A DNA stretch of 64,000 nt from Spongiactinospora rosea (GTDB lineage: Bacteria > Actinomycetota > Actinomycetes > Streptosporangiales > Streptosporangiaceae), in contig NZ_QMEY01000031.1 of NCBI RefSeq assembly GCF_003315795.1, positions 1-64,000 of the forward strand, written 5' to 3'. Below, piece by piece: positions 42,296 to 51,811 of this stretch (position 1 is its first letter; the number at the start of each line of letters is the position of its first letter). Below the pieces are notes generated by a model, which saw nothing but the letters and a program-made list of their open reading frames with translations, ran no database searches and was not told the DNA's origin. Made by a program: the position numbers and the translations under genes.

Positions 42296-42797
42296 CCCTT
42301 TCTTGCCGTATTCTTCGGGAAATATTCACGCGGCCCGGGAAATGCGGGAAGCCCGCTCGACTTCAGTGTCGATCGGGCGGAGAAAACGGCTTCTGTTCAA
42401 TCGATCCGGTCCCTCTTCTCTGTCGGCGGGGTGTGCCGGAGGCCCCTCCACGGCGGGAGATACGGCCGGAGCCCGTGGCCGAGCCGTCCCGATCCTCGGC
42501 CGAAGGGCCTTCTTTTCCCTTCTCATTCGCTTTCCGGCAATGAGAAGCCGGTGAGAAGCGGTGTGTGCTCGAATCGGCGGCGAAGCATGCGCGCTCACTC
42601 CGCGCCGCTCGCGAATGCGGTATGCCGGGAGCCGGGACGGCCGATCGCCGCGGCCGGACCTTCACGGCATGGTTCCGCCGCCGCCGGGCTTGGGCTCGCC
42701 GCGCCGGGGAAGTGGCGGGCCCAGGGAAGGGTAAAGTGCTCGGCTCACGTGCGTTCCAGGGCGGTCTTGGTGCGACGTGTCCTACGATCGGACCGCG
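42296..42797. other. Non-coding region between ATP-grasp operon and pgsA
   Basis: About 500 bases without a convincing gene; short open frames exist on both strands but show no family features. Base composition is visibly less GC-rich around 42300-42560 than in flanking genes. A GGCC-GAAG-GGCC hairpin followed by TTCTTTT lies at 42498-42516 on the plus strand. TACGAT at 42783-42788 is a likely -10 element for pgsA. Confidence 0.5.
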
Positions 42798-43445
42798 ATG
42801 CTCAAACTCCTGCGCCCCGCAGTCACCCGGATCCTGACCCCGCTGGGCACGGCGCTGGCCCGCCGTGGGGTCAGCCCGAACACGGTGACCGCCCTGGGCA
42901 CCCTCGGCACGGCGGCCTCGGCCCTGTTCTTCTTCCCGCAAGGGTGGCTCTTCACGGGCACCCTGGTGATCACGTTCTTCGTGCTCGCCGACCTGCTCGA
43001 CGGCGTGCTGGCCCGGCTGGGCGGCACCGGGGGCAGCACCTGGGGCGCCTTCCTGGACTCCACGCTCGACCGGGTCGGCGACGCGTCGATCTTCGCGGGC
43101 CTGACCTTCTGGTGCGTGCTCAGCGGTCAGATGGTGCTCGCGGGGGTGGCGATGTTCTGCCTCGTCGCCGGCGCGATGGTGTCCTACGTCAAGGCGCGGG
43201 CCGAAGGTCTGGGGCTGTCCTGCGACGTCGGGCTGGTCGAACGGCCGGAGCGGCTGCTGATCGCGCTGGTCGCCGCGGGGCTGTCCGGCCTCGGCGTGCC
43301 GTACATTCTGGGCGTGGGCCTGTGGCTGCTCGCGCTGGGCAGTGCGGTGACCGTGGTCCAGCGCGTGCTGCACGTCCACCGCCAGACCACAGCGGACGGC
43401 GTGCCCGCCGGCACCGCGGCAGACCGGGAGAGCGATGAGCGCTGA
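42798..43445 (+). CDS. pgsA: CDP-alcohol phosphatidyltransferase, phosphatidylinositol phosphate synthase
   Basis: This 215-residue membrane enzyme has the CDP-alcohol motif with Asp65, Asp68, Gly69, Ala72, Arg73, Asp87 and Asp91 (DLLDGVLAR through FLDSTLDR). In actinobacteria the gene at this place couples CDP-diacylglycerol to inositol 3-phosphate to form phosphatidylinositol phosphate, the precursor of PIMs. The ATG at 42798 is preferred because TACGAT is nine bases upstream (leaderless); a GTG at 42777 is an alternative. Its end overlaps the acyltransferase gene by 11 bases. Confidence 0.93.
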   Translation: MLKLLRPAVTRILTPLGTALARRGVSPNTVTALGTLGTAASALFFFPQGWLFTGTLVITFFVLADLLDGVLARLGGTGGSTWGAFLDSTLDRVGDASIFAGLTFWCVLSGQMVLAGVAMFCLVAGAMVSYVKARAEGLGLSCDVGLVERPERLLIALVAAGLSGLGVPYILGVGLWLLALGSAVTVVQRVLHVHRQTTADGVPAGTAADRESDER

Positions 43446-44361
43446 GCGCGAGAAGGCGAGCCTGACCGAGCGCCTGGTGGCGGCCGGCTTCGCGGCGGGC
43501 TGGACCCTCCTGCCCAAGCTGCCCGAGCGGCTGACCTCGGCGGCCTTCCGCATGGCGGCCGACCAGGTGTGGCGCCGCCGCGGCAAGGGCGTGCTGCGCC
43601 TTGAGGCCAATCTGGCCAGGGTCACCGGGATGACCCCGGGCAGCCCCCAGATGCGCGAGCTGAGCAGGGCGGGGATGCGGTCCTACCTGCGCTACTTCCA
43701 CGAGGTCTTCCGGCTGCCCGCGATGGACCCGGCGGAGGTGGTCGCGCGCAGTCACGTCATCGGCCTGGAGCACGTGCAGGCCGCGGCGGAGGAGGGGCGC
43801 GGCGCGGTGCTCGCGCTGCCGCACATGGGCAACTGGGACCAGGCGGGCGCGTGGCTGGCCGCGGTGGGCCACCCGTTCACGACGGTGGCCGAGCGGCTGC
43901 GCCCCGAGTCGCTGTACCTGCGCTACACGCGCTTTCGCGAGGGCCTGGGCATGGAGGTGCTGCCGCTGACCGGCGGCGACGGGCACAGCTACGCCACGCT
44001 GGCCCAGCGGGTGCGCCGGGGCGGCGTGGTGTGCCTGCCCGCCGAGCGCGACCTCACCAGCAAGGGCGTGCCCGTGCGGTTCTATGGCGAGGCCAGCCGG
44101 GTGCCCGCCGGGCCGCCGCTGCTCGCGGTGCAGACCCGCTGCGCGCTGCTACCGGTGATCTTGTGGTTCGAGGGCGACGACTGGGGGATCCACATCCACC
44201 CGGAGATCCCCGTCCCGGAGGAGGGCACCCGGCAGGAGAAGGTCGCCGCGGTGGCGCAGAGCCTGGTGGACGTGTTCGAGAAGGGCATCGCCGAGCACCC
44301 CCAGGACTGGCACATGCTGCAGCGGCTGTGGCTCTCCGATCTGGAGCCGCGGCATGGGTGA
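43435..44361 (+). CDS. Phosphatidylinositol mannoside acyltransferase (PatA-like)
   Basis: This 308-residue LpxL/HtrB-family acyltransferase has the catalytic H-x4-D motif His130-Asp135 (HMGNWDQ) and a second block with LPAERDLTSKGVPV. Mycobacterial PatA (Rv2611c) in the same pgsA-acyltransferase-pimA order adds an acyl chain to the mannose of PIM. It is membrane-associated through an amphipathic N-terminus. It overlaps pgsA by 11 bases and precedes pimA by 12. Confidence 0.92.
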   Translation: MSAEREKASLTERLVAAGFAAGWTLLPKLPERLTSAAFRMAADQVWRRRGKGVLRLEANLARVTGMTPGSPQMRELSRAGMRSYLRYFHEVFRLPAMDPAEVVARSHVIGLEHVQAAAEEGRGAVLALPHMGNWDQAGAWLAAVGHPFTTVAERLRPESLYLRYTRFREGLGMEVLPLTGGDGHSYATLAQRVRRGGVVCLPAERDLTSKGVPVRFYGEASRVPAGPPLLAVQTRCALLPVILWFEGDDWGIHIHPEIPVPEEGTRQEKVAAVAQSLVDVFEKGIAEHPQDWHMLQRLWLSDLEPRHG

Positions 44362-44373
44362 CGGGTGCGGCTC

Positions 44374-45513
44374 ATGAGGGTCGGCCTGGTCTGTCCCTAC
44401 GCCTGGGACGTGCCCGGCGGGGTGATGGCGCACGTCCGTGACCTGGCCGAGGCGCTGATCGCCGACGGTCACCACGTCTCGGTGATCGCCCCGGCCACCG
44501 ACGACGCCGCCGTTCCCGAATACGTGGTGCCCGCGGGGCGGGCGGTGCCGGTGCCCTACAACGGGTCGGTGGCGCGGATGGCGTTCGGCTTCCTGTCGGC
44601 GGCCCGGGTGCGGCGCTGGATCCGCGAGGGGCGCTTCGACGTCCTGCACATCCACGAGCCGCTGGTGCCCAGCCTGGGCGTACTGGCCTGCTGGGCGGCC
44701 AGGGGGCCGATCGTGGCCACCTTCCACGCCTCCTGGGTGCGCTCACGGGCCATCGCGGTCGCCGAGCCGATGCTGCGCAGCGCGCTGGAGAAGATCAGCG
44801 GCCGGATCGCGGTCTCCGACGCGGCCAGGAAGAGCCTGGTCGAGCAGTTCGGCGGGGACACCGTGCTGATCCCCAACGGCGTGACGGTGAGCCGCTACGC
44901 CGAGGGCGAGCCGCTCGACGGCTGGGGCCCGGACGGCCACACGCTGGGCTTCCTGGGCCGGATGGACGAGCCCCGCAAGGGCCTGCCGATCCTGCTGGAC
45001 GCGTTCGCCGAGCTGGCCGCCGAACGCCCGCGCACGCGGCTGCTGATCGCCGGTCCCGGCGACGCCGACGACGTCTACGAGCGGGTGCCCGCCGAGTTCC
45101 ACGACCGGGTCACCCTGCTGGGCATGGTCAGCGAGGAGGAGAAGGTCCGCGCCTACCACTCGGTGGACGTCTTCTGCGCTCCCAACACCGGCGGGGAGAG
45201 CTTCGGCATCGTGCTCGCCGAGGCGATGTCGGCCGGGGCCACCGTGCTGGCCAGCGACATCCCGGCGTTTCGCCGGGTGCTGGGCGACGGCGAGGCGGGC
45301 GCCCTGTTCCGCAACGGCGACCCGGGGTCGCTGGCGCGGGAGGCCGGGCGGCTGCTCGACGACCCTGAACGCAGGACCCGCCTGGCGGAGGAGGCGCGGC
45401 GCGCGGTGCTCAAGTACGACTGGTCCACGGTGGCGCGTGACGTGGTGCGGGTGTACGAGACGGTGACCCAGCACGAGGCGGGGGTCGTGGAGGACAGGTC
45501 GGACGCCCCATGA
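44374..45513 (+). CDS. pimA: Phosphatidylinositol alpha-mannosyltransferase
   Basis: This 379-residue GT4 enzyme transfers the first mannose from GDP-mannose to phosphatidylinositol at the inner membrane face. The glycine-rich start VCPYAWDVPGGVMAHVRDL, the acceptor-side LHIHEPLVPSLG and the donor-site NTGGESFGIVLAEAMSAG (EX7E) match PimA. The ATG at 44374 begins three codons after a GTG at 44365 that is also possible. It is part of the pgsA-acyltransferase-pimA-LemA-like operon and overlaps the next gene by ATGA. Confidence 0.94.
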   Translation: MRVGLVCPYAWDVPGGVMAHVRDLAEALIADGHHVSVIAPATDDAAVPEYVVPAGRAVPVPYNGSVARMAFGFLSAARVRRWIREGRFDVLHIHEPLVPSLGVLACWAARGPIVATFHASWVRSRAIAVAEPMLRSALEKISGRIAVSDAARKSLVEQFGGDTVLIPNGVTVSRYAEGEPLDGWGPDGHTLGFLGRMDEPRKGLPILLDAFAELAAERPRTRLLIAGPGDADDVYERVPAEFHDRVTLLGMVSEEEKVRAYHSVDVFCAPNTGGESFGIVLAEAMSAGATVLASDIPAFRRVLGDGEAGALFRNGDPGSLAREAGRLLDDPERRTRLAEEARRAVLKYDWSTVARDVVRVYETVTQHEAGVVEDRSDAP

Positions 45514-46052
45514 CGTCCACGGTGGTCATCTTGGTGGTGGGCGTCGTGCTGGTGCTCACCGCCGTCTACATCTCCTGGCGGGCCGGCCGGCTGGACCGCC
45601 TGCACATCCGCCTGGAGCTCGCCCAGGAGGCGCTGGACGCGGCCCTGGTGCGGCGTGCCGCCGTCTGCCTGGAGCTGGCCGCCTCCCGGATCCTGGACCC
45701 GGCCACGTCGCTGGTGCTCGCCTCGGCCGCCCACGAGGCCCGTACGGCGGGCCCCGACGAACGCGAGCACGCCGAGAGCGACCTGTCCGGCACCCTGCGG
45801 GCGGCGGTGGAGCAGGAGCGCTTCCGGGAGAAGCTGGCCGAGGCCCCCGGCGGGGCCGGGCTGCTGGAGGAGCTGGACGAGGCCGTGGCCAAGGTCGTCT
45901 ACGCCCGCAGGTTCTACAACAACGCGGTCGGGGTCACCCGTACCGCCCAGCGCCGCTGGCTGGCCCGCACGCTGCGGCTGGCCGGGCGTACCGAGTACCC
46001 GAACTTCTTCGAGATCGACGACACCCCGCCCGCGTCGATGGCGGCCGAGTGA
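45510..46052 (+). CDS. LemA-like membrane-anchored protein
   Basis: This 180-residue protein has one N-terminal transmembrane segment (VVILVVGVVLVLTAVYISW), then a helical domain with ARRFYNNAVGVTRTAQRRW near the C-terminus. That segment resembles the ARRYYND-type segment of LemA proteins. Similar proteins follow pimA in other actinomycetes. Function is unknown; a structural role at the membrane near PIM synthesis is possible. Confidence 0.75.
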   Translation: MTSTVVILVVGVVLVLTAVYISWRAGRLDRLHIRLELAQEALDAALVRRAAVCLELAASRILDPATSLVLASAAHEARTAGPDEREHAESDLSGTLRAAVEQERFREKLAEAPGGAGLLEELDEAVAKVVYARRFYNNAVGVTRTAQRRWLARTLRLAGRTEYPNFFEIDDTPPASMAAE

Positions 46053-46182
46053 CCTGTCGTGATCCGCTCCGTATGGTGTGGAGTGGGGGTTTGTTGACCT
46101 TCGTTACCCATTTTTGAGCTTTTCCGCAGGTCGCATCGGTAAGCTCTTCCCGATTCACGGCAAAACCGGAGGGGGATGACTC

Positions 46183-47199
46183 GTGCGGGCATATCGGGTG
46201 ATGACGGTCGCGCTGGCCGGAGTGGCCGTCCTGGTTCCCAGCGTGGCCTGCTCCTCCGGCGGCGGCGGTGGCGGATCGGCGGCCGGACCGCAGAGCCCCG
46301 CGCCCCCCTCGCCCACACCGACCCCGCAGCCCGAGCACCCCTTCACCGGCAGGCCGTCCGCCCAGCGCAAGCCGGTGCTGGCGGTCAAGATCGAGAACAC
46401 CGCCGCGGGCAAGCCGCAGATCGGGGTGGGCAGCGCGGACATCGTCTACGTCGAGCAGGTCGAGGGCGGCCTCACCCGGCTGATGGCGGTCTTCTCCTCC
46501 AAGCTGCCGCCGAAGGTCGGCCCGGTCCGCTCGGCCAGGATCTCCGACCTGCACATCCTGCCGCAGTTCGGCAAGCCGGCGCTGGCCTACTCCGGCGTCC
46601 AGAGCAAGATGGTGCCCTACGTCCAGCAGGCGTCGCTGTTCGACGTGTCCGACAGTGCGGCCGGGTCGGCCTACGTACGCGAGCCGGGGCGGTCCGCGCC
46701 GTACAACCTGGTGGCCAGCCCGCGCAAGCTGCTCGCCCAGGCCCCCAAGGCGACCAAGGCCAAGGACGTCGGCTTCACCTTCGCCGACGAGGCGCCCGAG
46801 GGCGGCGCCGACCGCAGGTCCTTCCGGGTGCGCTATCCGGCCGCGAACTTCGAGTTCAAGTGGTCGCAGACGCAGAAGCGGTGGCTGATCTGGCAGGACG
46901 GCAAGAAGGACATGGGCGCGGAGGGCCGCCAGCTCGGCGCGCCGACGGTCGTCGTCCAGTACGCCAAGACCACCCGCTCGGAGTTCCACGACTTCACCGG
47001 CAGCTACACGCCGCTGATCCACACGACCGGCAAGGGCAGGGCCGTGGTGCTGCGCGACGGCAAGGCGTACAAGGCCCGGTGGGAGCGCAAGTCGGAGGAG
47101 GAGGGCACGGCCTTCACCACCGAGGCGGGGGAGCCGCTGCCGTTCGCCAGAGGGCAGGTCTGGGTGGTCATCGCCGCGCCCAAGCCGGTGCAACCCTGA
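46183..47199 (+). CDS. DUF3048 (YerB-like) lipoprotein
   Basis: This 338-residue exported protein has a lipoprotein signal ending VPSVAC, a Gly/Ser then Pro/Thr-rich linker, and the two-part DUF3048 domain (VLAVKIENTAAGKPQIG, VGPVRSARISDL at the N-part; WERKSEEEGTAFTTEAGEPL at the C-part). The family is found in Gram-positive bacteria and has no established function. The GTG at 46183 is preceded by GGAGGGGG. TTGACC at about 46095 may be the -35 of its promoter. Confidence 0.88.
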   Translation: MRAYRVMTVALAGVAVLVPSVACSSGGGGGGSAAGPQSPAPPSPTPTPQPEHPFTGRPSAQRKPVLAVKIENTAAGKPQIGVGSADIVYVEQVEGGLTRLMAVFSSKLPPKVGPVRSARISDLHILPQFGKPALAYSGVQSKMVPYVQQASLFDVSDSAAGSAYVREPGRSAPYNLVASPRKLLAQAPKATKAKDVGFTFADEAPEGGADRRSFRVRYPAANFEFKWSQTQKRWLIWQDGKKDMGAEGRQLGAPTVVVQYAKTTRSEFHDFTGSYTPLIHTTGKGRAVVLRDGKAYKARWERKSEEEGTAFTTEAGEPLPFARGQVWVVIAAPKPVQP

Positions 47200-47321
47200 C
47201 GCGGTGTCCACCGAGGTCAGGCGATCCACTCCGAATTGGCGTGCCACCTTGCGTTCGGGACTTTGGAGTCAGGACCTATCCTTGAGTCGATAGATACGCC
47301 CGCCTTGTGAGGTATGCACCC

Positions 47322-48236
47322 GTGTCGAGCAGTACTCCTGAAGTTACCGAAACCCCCGCCACCGGCACCGCCAGGGTCAAGCGCGGCATGGCCGAGATGC
47401 TCAAGGGCGGCGTCATCATGGACGTGGTCACCGCCGAGCAGGCCAAGATCGCCGAAGACGCCGGAGCGGTCGCGGTCATGGCCCTTGAGCGGGTTCCCGC
47501 CGACATCAGGGCCCAGGGCGGCGTGTCCCGGATGAGCGACCCGGACATGATCGAGGGCATCATCTCCGCGGTCTCCATCCCGGTCATGGCCAAGGCCCGC
47601 ATCGGCCACTTCGTCGAGGCGCAGGTGCTCCAGGCGCTCGGCGTGGACTACGTGGACGAGTCGGAGGTGCTGACCCCCGCCGACTACGCCAACCACATCG
47701 ACAAGTGGAAGTTCACCGTCCCGTTCGTGTGCGGCGCGACCAACCTGGGCGAGGCGCTGCGCCGGATCACCGAGGGCGCGGCGATGATCCGCTCCAAGGG
47801 CGAGGCCGGCACCGGCGACGTCTCCAACGCCACCACGCACATGCGGCAGATCAGGGCCGAGCTGAAGCGGCTGACCAACCTGCCGGAGGACGAGCTGTAC
47901 GTCGCGGCCAAGGAGCTGCAGGCGCCGTACGAGCTGGTCGCCGAGGTCGCCAAGCTGGGCAAGCTGCCGGTGGTGCTGTTCACCGCGGGCGGCATCGCCA
48001 CCCCGGCGGACGCGGCGATGATGATGCAGCTCGGCGCCGAGGGCGTGTTCGTCGGCTCGGGCATCTTCAAGTCCGGCGACCCGGCCAAGCGCGCGGCGGC
48101 CATCGTCAAGGCCACCACCTTCTACGACGACCCCGACGTCATCGCCAAGGTCTCGCGCGGGCTGGGCGAGCCGATGGTGGGCATCAACGTGGACGACATC
48201 CCGCAGCCGCACCGCCTGGCCGAGCGCGGCTGGTAG
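47322..48236 (+). CDS. pdxS: Pyridoxal 5'-phosphate synthase lyase subunit PdxS
   Basis: This 304-residue synthase subunit makes PLP from ribose 5-phosphate, glyceraldehyde 3-phosphate and ammonia supplied by PdxT. Its TIM-barrel has the conserved [20 protein letters not shown] start, catalytic Lys in [13 protein letters not shown], the second Lys in [10 protein letters not shown] and the phosphate-binding VGSGIFKS. The GTG at 47322 has TGAGG nine bases upstream; a GTG at 47307 is in frame but lacks a ribosome binding site. Normally pdxT follows directly; here a PhoD gene lies between. Confidence 0.96.
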   Translation: MSSSTPEVTETPATGTARVKRGMAEMLKGGVIMDVVTAEQAKIAEDAGAVAVMALERVPADIRAQGGVSRMSDPDMIEGIISAVSIPVMAKARIGHFVEAQVLQALGVDYVDESEVLTPADYANHIDKWKFTVPFVCGATNLGEALRRITEGAAMIRSKGEAGTGDVSNATTHMRQIRAELKRLTNLPEDELYVAAKELQAPYELVAEVAKLGKLPVVLFTAGGIATPADAAMMMQLGAEGVFVGSGIFKSGDPAKRAAAIVKATTFYDDPDVIAKVSRGLGEPMVGINVDDIPQPHRLAERGW

Positions 48237-48250
48237 ATCGCGAGTCCTCG

Positions 48251-48275
48251 CCGGCGGGCCGGGCAGGCCCGCCGG
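48251..48275 (+). terminator. Terminator after pdxS
   Basis: A perfect 10-bp inverted repeat (CCGGCGGGCC at 48251-48260 and its complement at 48266-48275) with a 5-base loop lies 15 bases after the pdxS stop, so pdxT needs its own promoter. Confidence 0.75.
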
Positions 48276-48311
48276 GGGCTCCGCGCGCCCCTCGCCCGAA
48301 CGGTTACCGAC

Positions 48312-48328
48312 GGGTCAAGTTGGGTCAA
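48312..48328 (+). promoter_or_regulatory. Direct repeat upstream of phoD, weak PHO-box candidate
   Basis: GGGTCAA occurs at 48312-48318 and 48322-48328, a 10-base period, about 100 bases before the PhoD start. PHO boxes of Streptomyces use 11-base units, so the match is imperfect. Confidence 0.3.
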
Positions 48329-48425
48329 TGGCCACCGTAATTGCACCTTCAAGACACCGGGTTTCGTCAAGCTGCGGACGTCCCTGAGCTTGATCGCTCC
48401 TCCCGATCGTCTTGGAGGTCCCCCC

Positions 48426-50090
48426 ATGTCCCCGTTCACCAGGCGGTCCTTTCTGGTGACCTCCCTGGCCGCGGGCGCCGTCGCCGGTGCCGCGGAGGCG
48501 GCCTCCGCCGAGCCCGAGCCCGCCGGGCCGTCGCCGAGCGAGCTGCGCACCGACCCCTTCACCCTCGGGGTGGCCTCCGGTGACCCGGCCCACGACGGAT
48601 TCGTCATCTGGACCAGGCTCGCGGTGCTGCCCCTGGCCGAGGACGGCATGGGCGGCATGCCCGCCCGCCCGGTGCCGGTGCAGTGGCAGGTCGCCGCCGA
48701 CGAGCGGTTCCGCAGGATCGTGCGGCGCGGCACCTCGGTCGCGACGCCGGAGTGGGGCCACAGCGTCCATGTGGAGCTGGACGACATGCTCTCCGACCGG
48801 GAGTACTGGTACCGGTTCAAGGTGGGCCGATACGTCTCCCCGGTGGGCCGGGCCCGTACCGCGCCCCACCCGCTGTCCTACGGCGGCGCGCTGGCCATGG
48901 CCTTCGTGTCGTGCTCGCAGTACGAGCACGGCTACTTCACCGCCTACCGCCGGCTGGCGGAGGAGGCCCCCGACCTGATCCTGCACCTCGGCGACTACCA
49001 GTACGAGTACAAGCGCGACACGTACAACATCCCCGGCGGCAACGTCCGTCACCACGAGGGGCCGGAGACCGAGACGCTGGCGGGCTACCGCCAGCGGCAC
49101 GCCCAGTACAAGACCGACCCCGACCTGCGGGCCGCGCACGCCGTCACCACCTGGGCGGTGGTCTGGGACGACCATGAGCTGGACAACAACTGGGCCGACG
49201 AGGTGCCCGAGCGGCCCGACATCCCGCAGCCGAACTTCCGCGCCCGGCGCGAGGCCGCCTTCCGTGCCTACTACGAGAACATGCCGCTGCGCCGCACGTC
49301 CGTCCCGCGCGGCATCGACATGCAGCTCTACCGGCGCATCCGGTGGGGCCGGCTGGCCACGTTCCACATGCTGGACACCCGGCAGTACCGTGACGACCAG
49401 GGCTGCGGCGACGGCTACCGCAACTGCCCCGACTCGGTGGACCCGGCCCGTTCCATCACCGGCGCGGCGCAGGAGGAGTGGCTGCTGCGCGGCTTCCACC
49501 ACTCCCGGGCGCACTGGGACATCCTCGGTCAGCAGGTGTTCTTCGCCCAGCGCGACAACAACGCCGGTCCGCTCAAGGTGACCAGCCAGGACGCCTGGGA
49601 CGGCTACGTGGCCTCCCGCGAGCGGATCACCCGGGGCTGGGTCGAGGCCAAGGTCAGGAACCCCGTCGTGCTCACCGGCGACGTGCACGCGCACTGGGCG
49701 AGCGACCTCAAGCTCGACTACGACGACCCCACCTCGGCGACCGTGGGCTCGGAACTGGTCGCCTCCTCCATCACCTCCGGCGGCGACGGGTCCGACTCCG
49801 ACCCGGCCGCGCACCCGTTCCTGAAGATCAACCCGCATCTGCGGTTCTTCAACGACCAGCGGGGATACGTGACCACGAAGATCACTAGGTCGGAGATCAG
49901 CGCCGACTTCCGGGTGCTGCCCGCGGTGAGCGTGCCGGACGCGCCGGTGCACACCAAGGCGAGCTTCGTGATCGAGGACCGGGTGCCCGGTCCGCGGCTG
50001 ACGTACCTGCGGCCGGTCGACCCGGCGGCCAGGCGCGACGGCGGGGACCCCGTGCAGGAGACCGTCGACCGGGAGACAAAGCGACCCTGA
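48426..50090 (+). CDS. phoD: Secreted PhoD-family alkaline phosphatase
   Basis: This 554-residue enzyme has a twin-arginine signal ([17 protein letters not shown]), an N-terminal beta domain and a metallophosphoesterase core with [30 protein letters not shown] and LTGDVHAHW, the PhoD metal-site motifs. It would hydrolyse phosphodi- and monoesters outside the cell with Ca and Fe. The ATG has GGAGG six bases upstream; the longer frame starting upstream is not needed. It is inserted between pdxS and pdxT and flanked by terminators on both sides. Confidence 0.94.
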   Translation: MSPFTRRSFLVTSLAAGAVAGAAEAASAEPEPAGPSPSELRTDPFTLGVASGDPAHDGFVIWTRLAVLPLAEDGMGGMPARPVPVQWQVAADERFRRIVRRGTSVATPEWGHSVHVELDDMLSDREYWYRFKVGRYVSPVGRARTAPHPLSYGGALAMAFVSCSQYEHGYFTAYRRLAEEAPDLILHLGDYQYEYKRDTYNIPGGNVRHHEGPETETLAGYRQRHAQYKTDPDLRAAHAVTTWAVVWDDHELDNNWADEVPERPDIPQPNFRARREAAFRAYYENMPLRRTSVPRGIDMQLYRRIRWGRLATFHMLDTRQYRDDQGCGDGYRNCPDSVDPARSITGAAQEEWLLRGFHHSRAHWDILGQQVFFAQRDNNAGPLKVTSQDAWDGYVASRERITRGWVEAKVRNPVVLTGDVHAHWASDLKLDYDDPTSATVGSELVASSITSGGDGSDSDPAAHPFLKINPHLRFFNDQRGYVTTKITRSEISADFRVLPAVSVPDAPVHTKASFVIEDRVPGPRLTYLRPVDPAARRDGGDPVQETVDRETKRP

Positions 50091-50096
50091 CTTTGT

Positions 50097-50126
50097 AAAG
50101 GGCGGCGGCCGGGGCCGCCGCCCTTT
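50097..50126 (+). terminator. Strong terminator after phoD
   Basis: A perfect 13-bp stem (AAAGGGCGGCGGC at 50097-50109, GCCGCCGCCCTTT at 50114-50126) with a 4-base loop begins six bases after the phoD stop. Confidence 0.85.
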
Positions 50127-50134
50127 CCTCGGCC

Positions 50135-50340
50135 GGATACTCGGCCAGGCCGGCGGTCCGCCTCTCCCTGGAGCTGCGCCATCTGGTGATGCCGCTGCGC
50201 CGGGTCTCCGAGGGGCGGTCGCGCCGTTCGCCGCCACCGGGGTCGGCGAGGAGATCCACCCGGGCCTGCCCTACCACCTGGCCCCGCTGAACAGGGTGGA
50301 CGCGGGCCACGCCGGGCGGGATGCCCTGTTGAGGGCGTGA
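50135..50340 (+). pseudogene. Possible gene remnant with frameshift between phoD and pdxT
   Basis: Protein-like sequence can be read in two frames: first RLSLELRHLVMPLRRVSEG, then after a shift near 50205-50215 VAPFAATGVGEEIH and LAPLNRVDAGHAGRD, ending with TGA at 50338-50340. No start codon or ribosome binding site is present because a terminator precedes it. I do not recognise the family. The rest of the 318-base gap shows only the pdxT leader. Confidence 0.3.
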
Positions 50341-50408
50341 TCTGGGAAGATTGCTGACCATCTGGGCGTTGCAGTCCAGATGCCATCCCGCGACCCGAAG
50401 GAAGTCCT

Positions 50409-51011
50409 GTGACCAATGTGCCCGTCATCGGTGTGCTCGCGCTGCAGGGAGACGTCCGCGAGCATCTGAGTGCCTTGCGCGAGGCCGGCGCCGACGCCCG
50501 TGCGGTACGGCGTCCCGCCGAGCTGGACGAGGTCGGCGCACTGGTCATACCCGGCGGGGAGTCCACGACCATGTGGAAGCTCGCCGAGACGTTCGAGATC
50601 CTAGAGCCGCTGCGCCTGCGGATCAAGGAGGGGATGCCCGCCTACGGGTCCTGCGCCGGCATGATCATGCTGGCCGACCGCATCGAGGGCGGCGTGACCG
50701 GGCAGCAGACCATCGGCGGTATCGATATGGTGGTGCGCCGCAACGCCTTCGGGCGTCAGGTCGACTCCTTCGAGTCCGACATCGAGTTCGCCGGGCGGGG
50801 AGACCTGCGCGCGGTGTTCATCCGGGCGCCGTGGGTGGAGTCGGTGGGTGATCGGGTCGAAGTGCTGGGCCGTACGCACGCGGGGGATAGGATCGTCGCG
50901 GTCCGTCAGGGCCCGCTGCTCGCGACGTCCTTCCATCCCGAGCTGACCGGTGACGGCCGCGTGCACGCGTACTTTGTCGAGATGGTTCGTAGAGACACTA
51001 GGGAGCGCTAG
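50409..51011 (+). CDS. pdxT: Pyridoxal 5'-phosphate synthase glutaminase subunit PdxT
   Basis: This 200-residue class I glutaminase releases ammonia for PdxS. It has [12 protein letters not shown] at the N-terminus, PGGESTTM, nucleophile Cys82 in YGSCAGMI and the His/Glu pair in SFHPELT. The GTG at 50409 has GAAGGAAG upstream. It is followed after three bases by yebC. It is separated from pdxS by phoD. Confidence 0.96.
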   Translation: MTNVPVIGVLALQGDVREHLSALREAGADARAVRRPAELDEVGALVIPGGESTTMWKLAETFEILEPLRLRIKEGMPAYGSCAGMIMLADRIEGGVTGQQTIGGIDMVVRRNAFGRQVDSFESDIEFAGRGDLRAVFIRAPWVESVGDRVEVLGRTHAGDRIVAVRQGPLLATSFHPELTGDGRVHAYFVEMVRRDTRER

Positions 51012-51014
51012 GCG

Positions 51015-51767
51015 ATGTCCGGCCACTCCAAATGGGCGACGACCAAGCACAAGAAGGCCGCGCTGGATGCCAAGCGGGGCAAGCTGTTCGCCAAGCTCAT
51101 CAAGAACATCGAGGTCGCGGCGAGGACGGGCGGCCCCGACCCGGACGGCAACCCCACGCTCTTCGACGCCATCCAGAAGGCCAGGAAGAACTCGGTTCCG
51201 CTGGACAACATCGAGCGCGCCAGGAAGCGCGGCGGCGGGCTTGAGGCGGGCGGCGCCGACTGGCAGACCATCATGTACGAGGGCTACGCCGCCGGCGGCG
51301 TAGCCGTGCTGGTGGAGTGCCTCACCGACAACCGCAACCGCGCGGCCTCCGAGGTGCGCGTGGCGATGACCCGCAACGGCGGCTCGATGGCCGACCCGGG
51401 CTCGGTCTCCTACATGTTCAACCGCAAGGGCGTCGTGATCGTGCCCAAGGCGGGCGACCTGTCGGAGGACGACGTGCTCACCGCCGTCCTCGACGCGGGC
51501 GCCGAGGAGGTCAACGACCTCGGCGAGTCCTTCGAGGTGGTCTCCGAGGCCGGTGACCTCGTGGAGGTCCGCAAGGCGTTGCAGGCCGCGGGCATCGACT
51601 ACGAGTCCGCCGAGCAGTCCTTCCTGCCCTCGGTGAGCATCGCCCTGGACGAGGACGGCGCGCGCAAGGTGTTCCGCCTGCTGGAGGCGCTGGAGGACAG
51701 CGACGACGTACAGAACGTCTGGGCCAACTTCGATGTCTCCGACGACATCATGGCCAAGCTGGACTAA
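51015..51767 (+). CDS. YebC/PmpR family protein
   Basis: This 250-residue protein has the family start [21 protein letters not shown] and the central [11 protein letters not shown]-like block [16 protein letters not shown], with the acidic C-terminal domain. YebC proteins were described as DNA-binding regulators and more recently as translation factors that relieve ribosome stalling at proline stretches. The place next to pdxT and ruvC is the usual one in actinobacteria. Confidence 0.94.
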   Translation: MSGHSKWATTKHKKAALDAKRGKLFAKLIKNIEVAARTGGPDPDGNPTLFDAIQKARKNSVPLDNIERARKRGGGLEAGGADWQTIMYEGYAAGGVAVLVECLTDNRNRAASEVRVAMTRNGGSMADPGSVSYMFNRKGVVIVPKAGDLSEDDVLTAVLDAGAEEVNDLGESFEVVSEAGDLVEVRKALQAAGIDYESAEQSFLPSVSIALDEDGARKVFRLLEALEDSDDVQNVWANFDVSDDIMAKLD

Positions 51768-51797
51768 ATGGGTTCGCGCGCGCCCGGGGAAAATGCG

Positions 51798-51803
51798 TAG
51801 TTT
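51798..51803 (+). promoter_or_regulatory. -10 hexamer of probable leaderless promoter, Eis-like gene
   Basis: TAGTTT lies eight bases before the ATG at 51812, and no ribosome binding site is present. This is the same geometry as the two sulfotransferase genes. Confidence 0.45.
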
Positions 51804-51811
51804 TGGTCCTT

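Noticed and set aside
42303-42598. Short open frames on both strands in the region before pgsA
   Set aside because: No ribosome binding sites, no family features and typical shadow composition; treated as non-coding.
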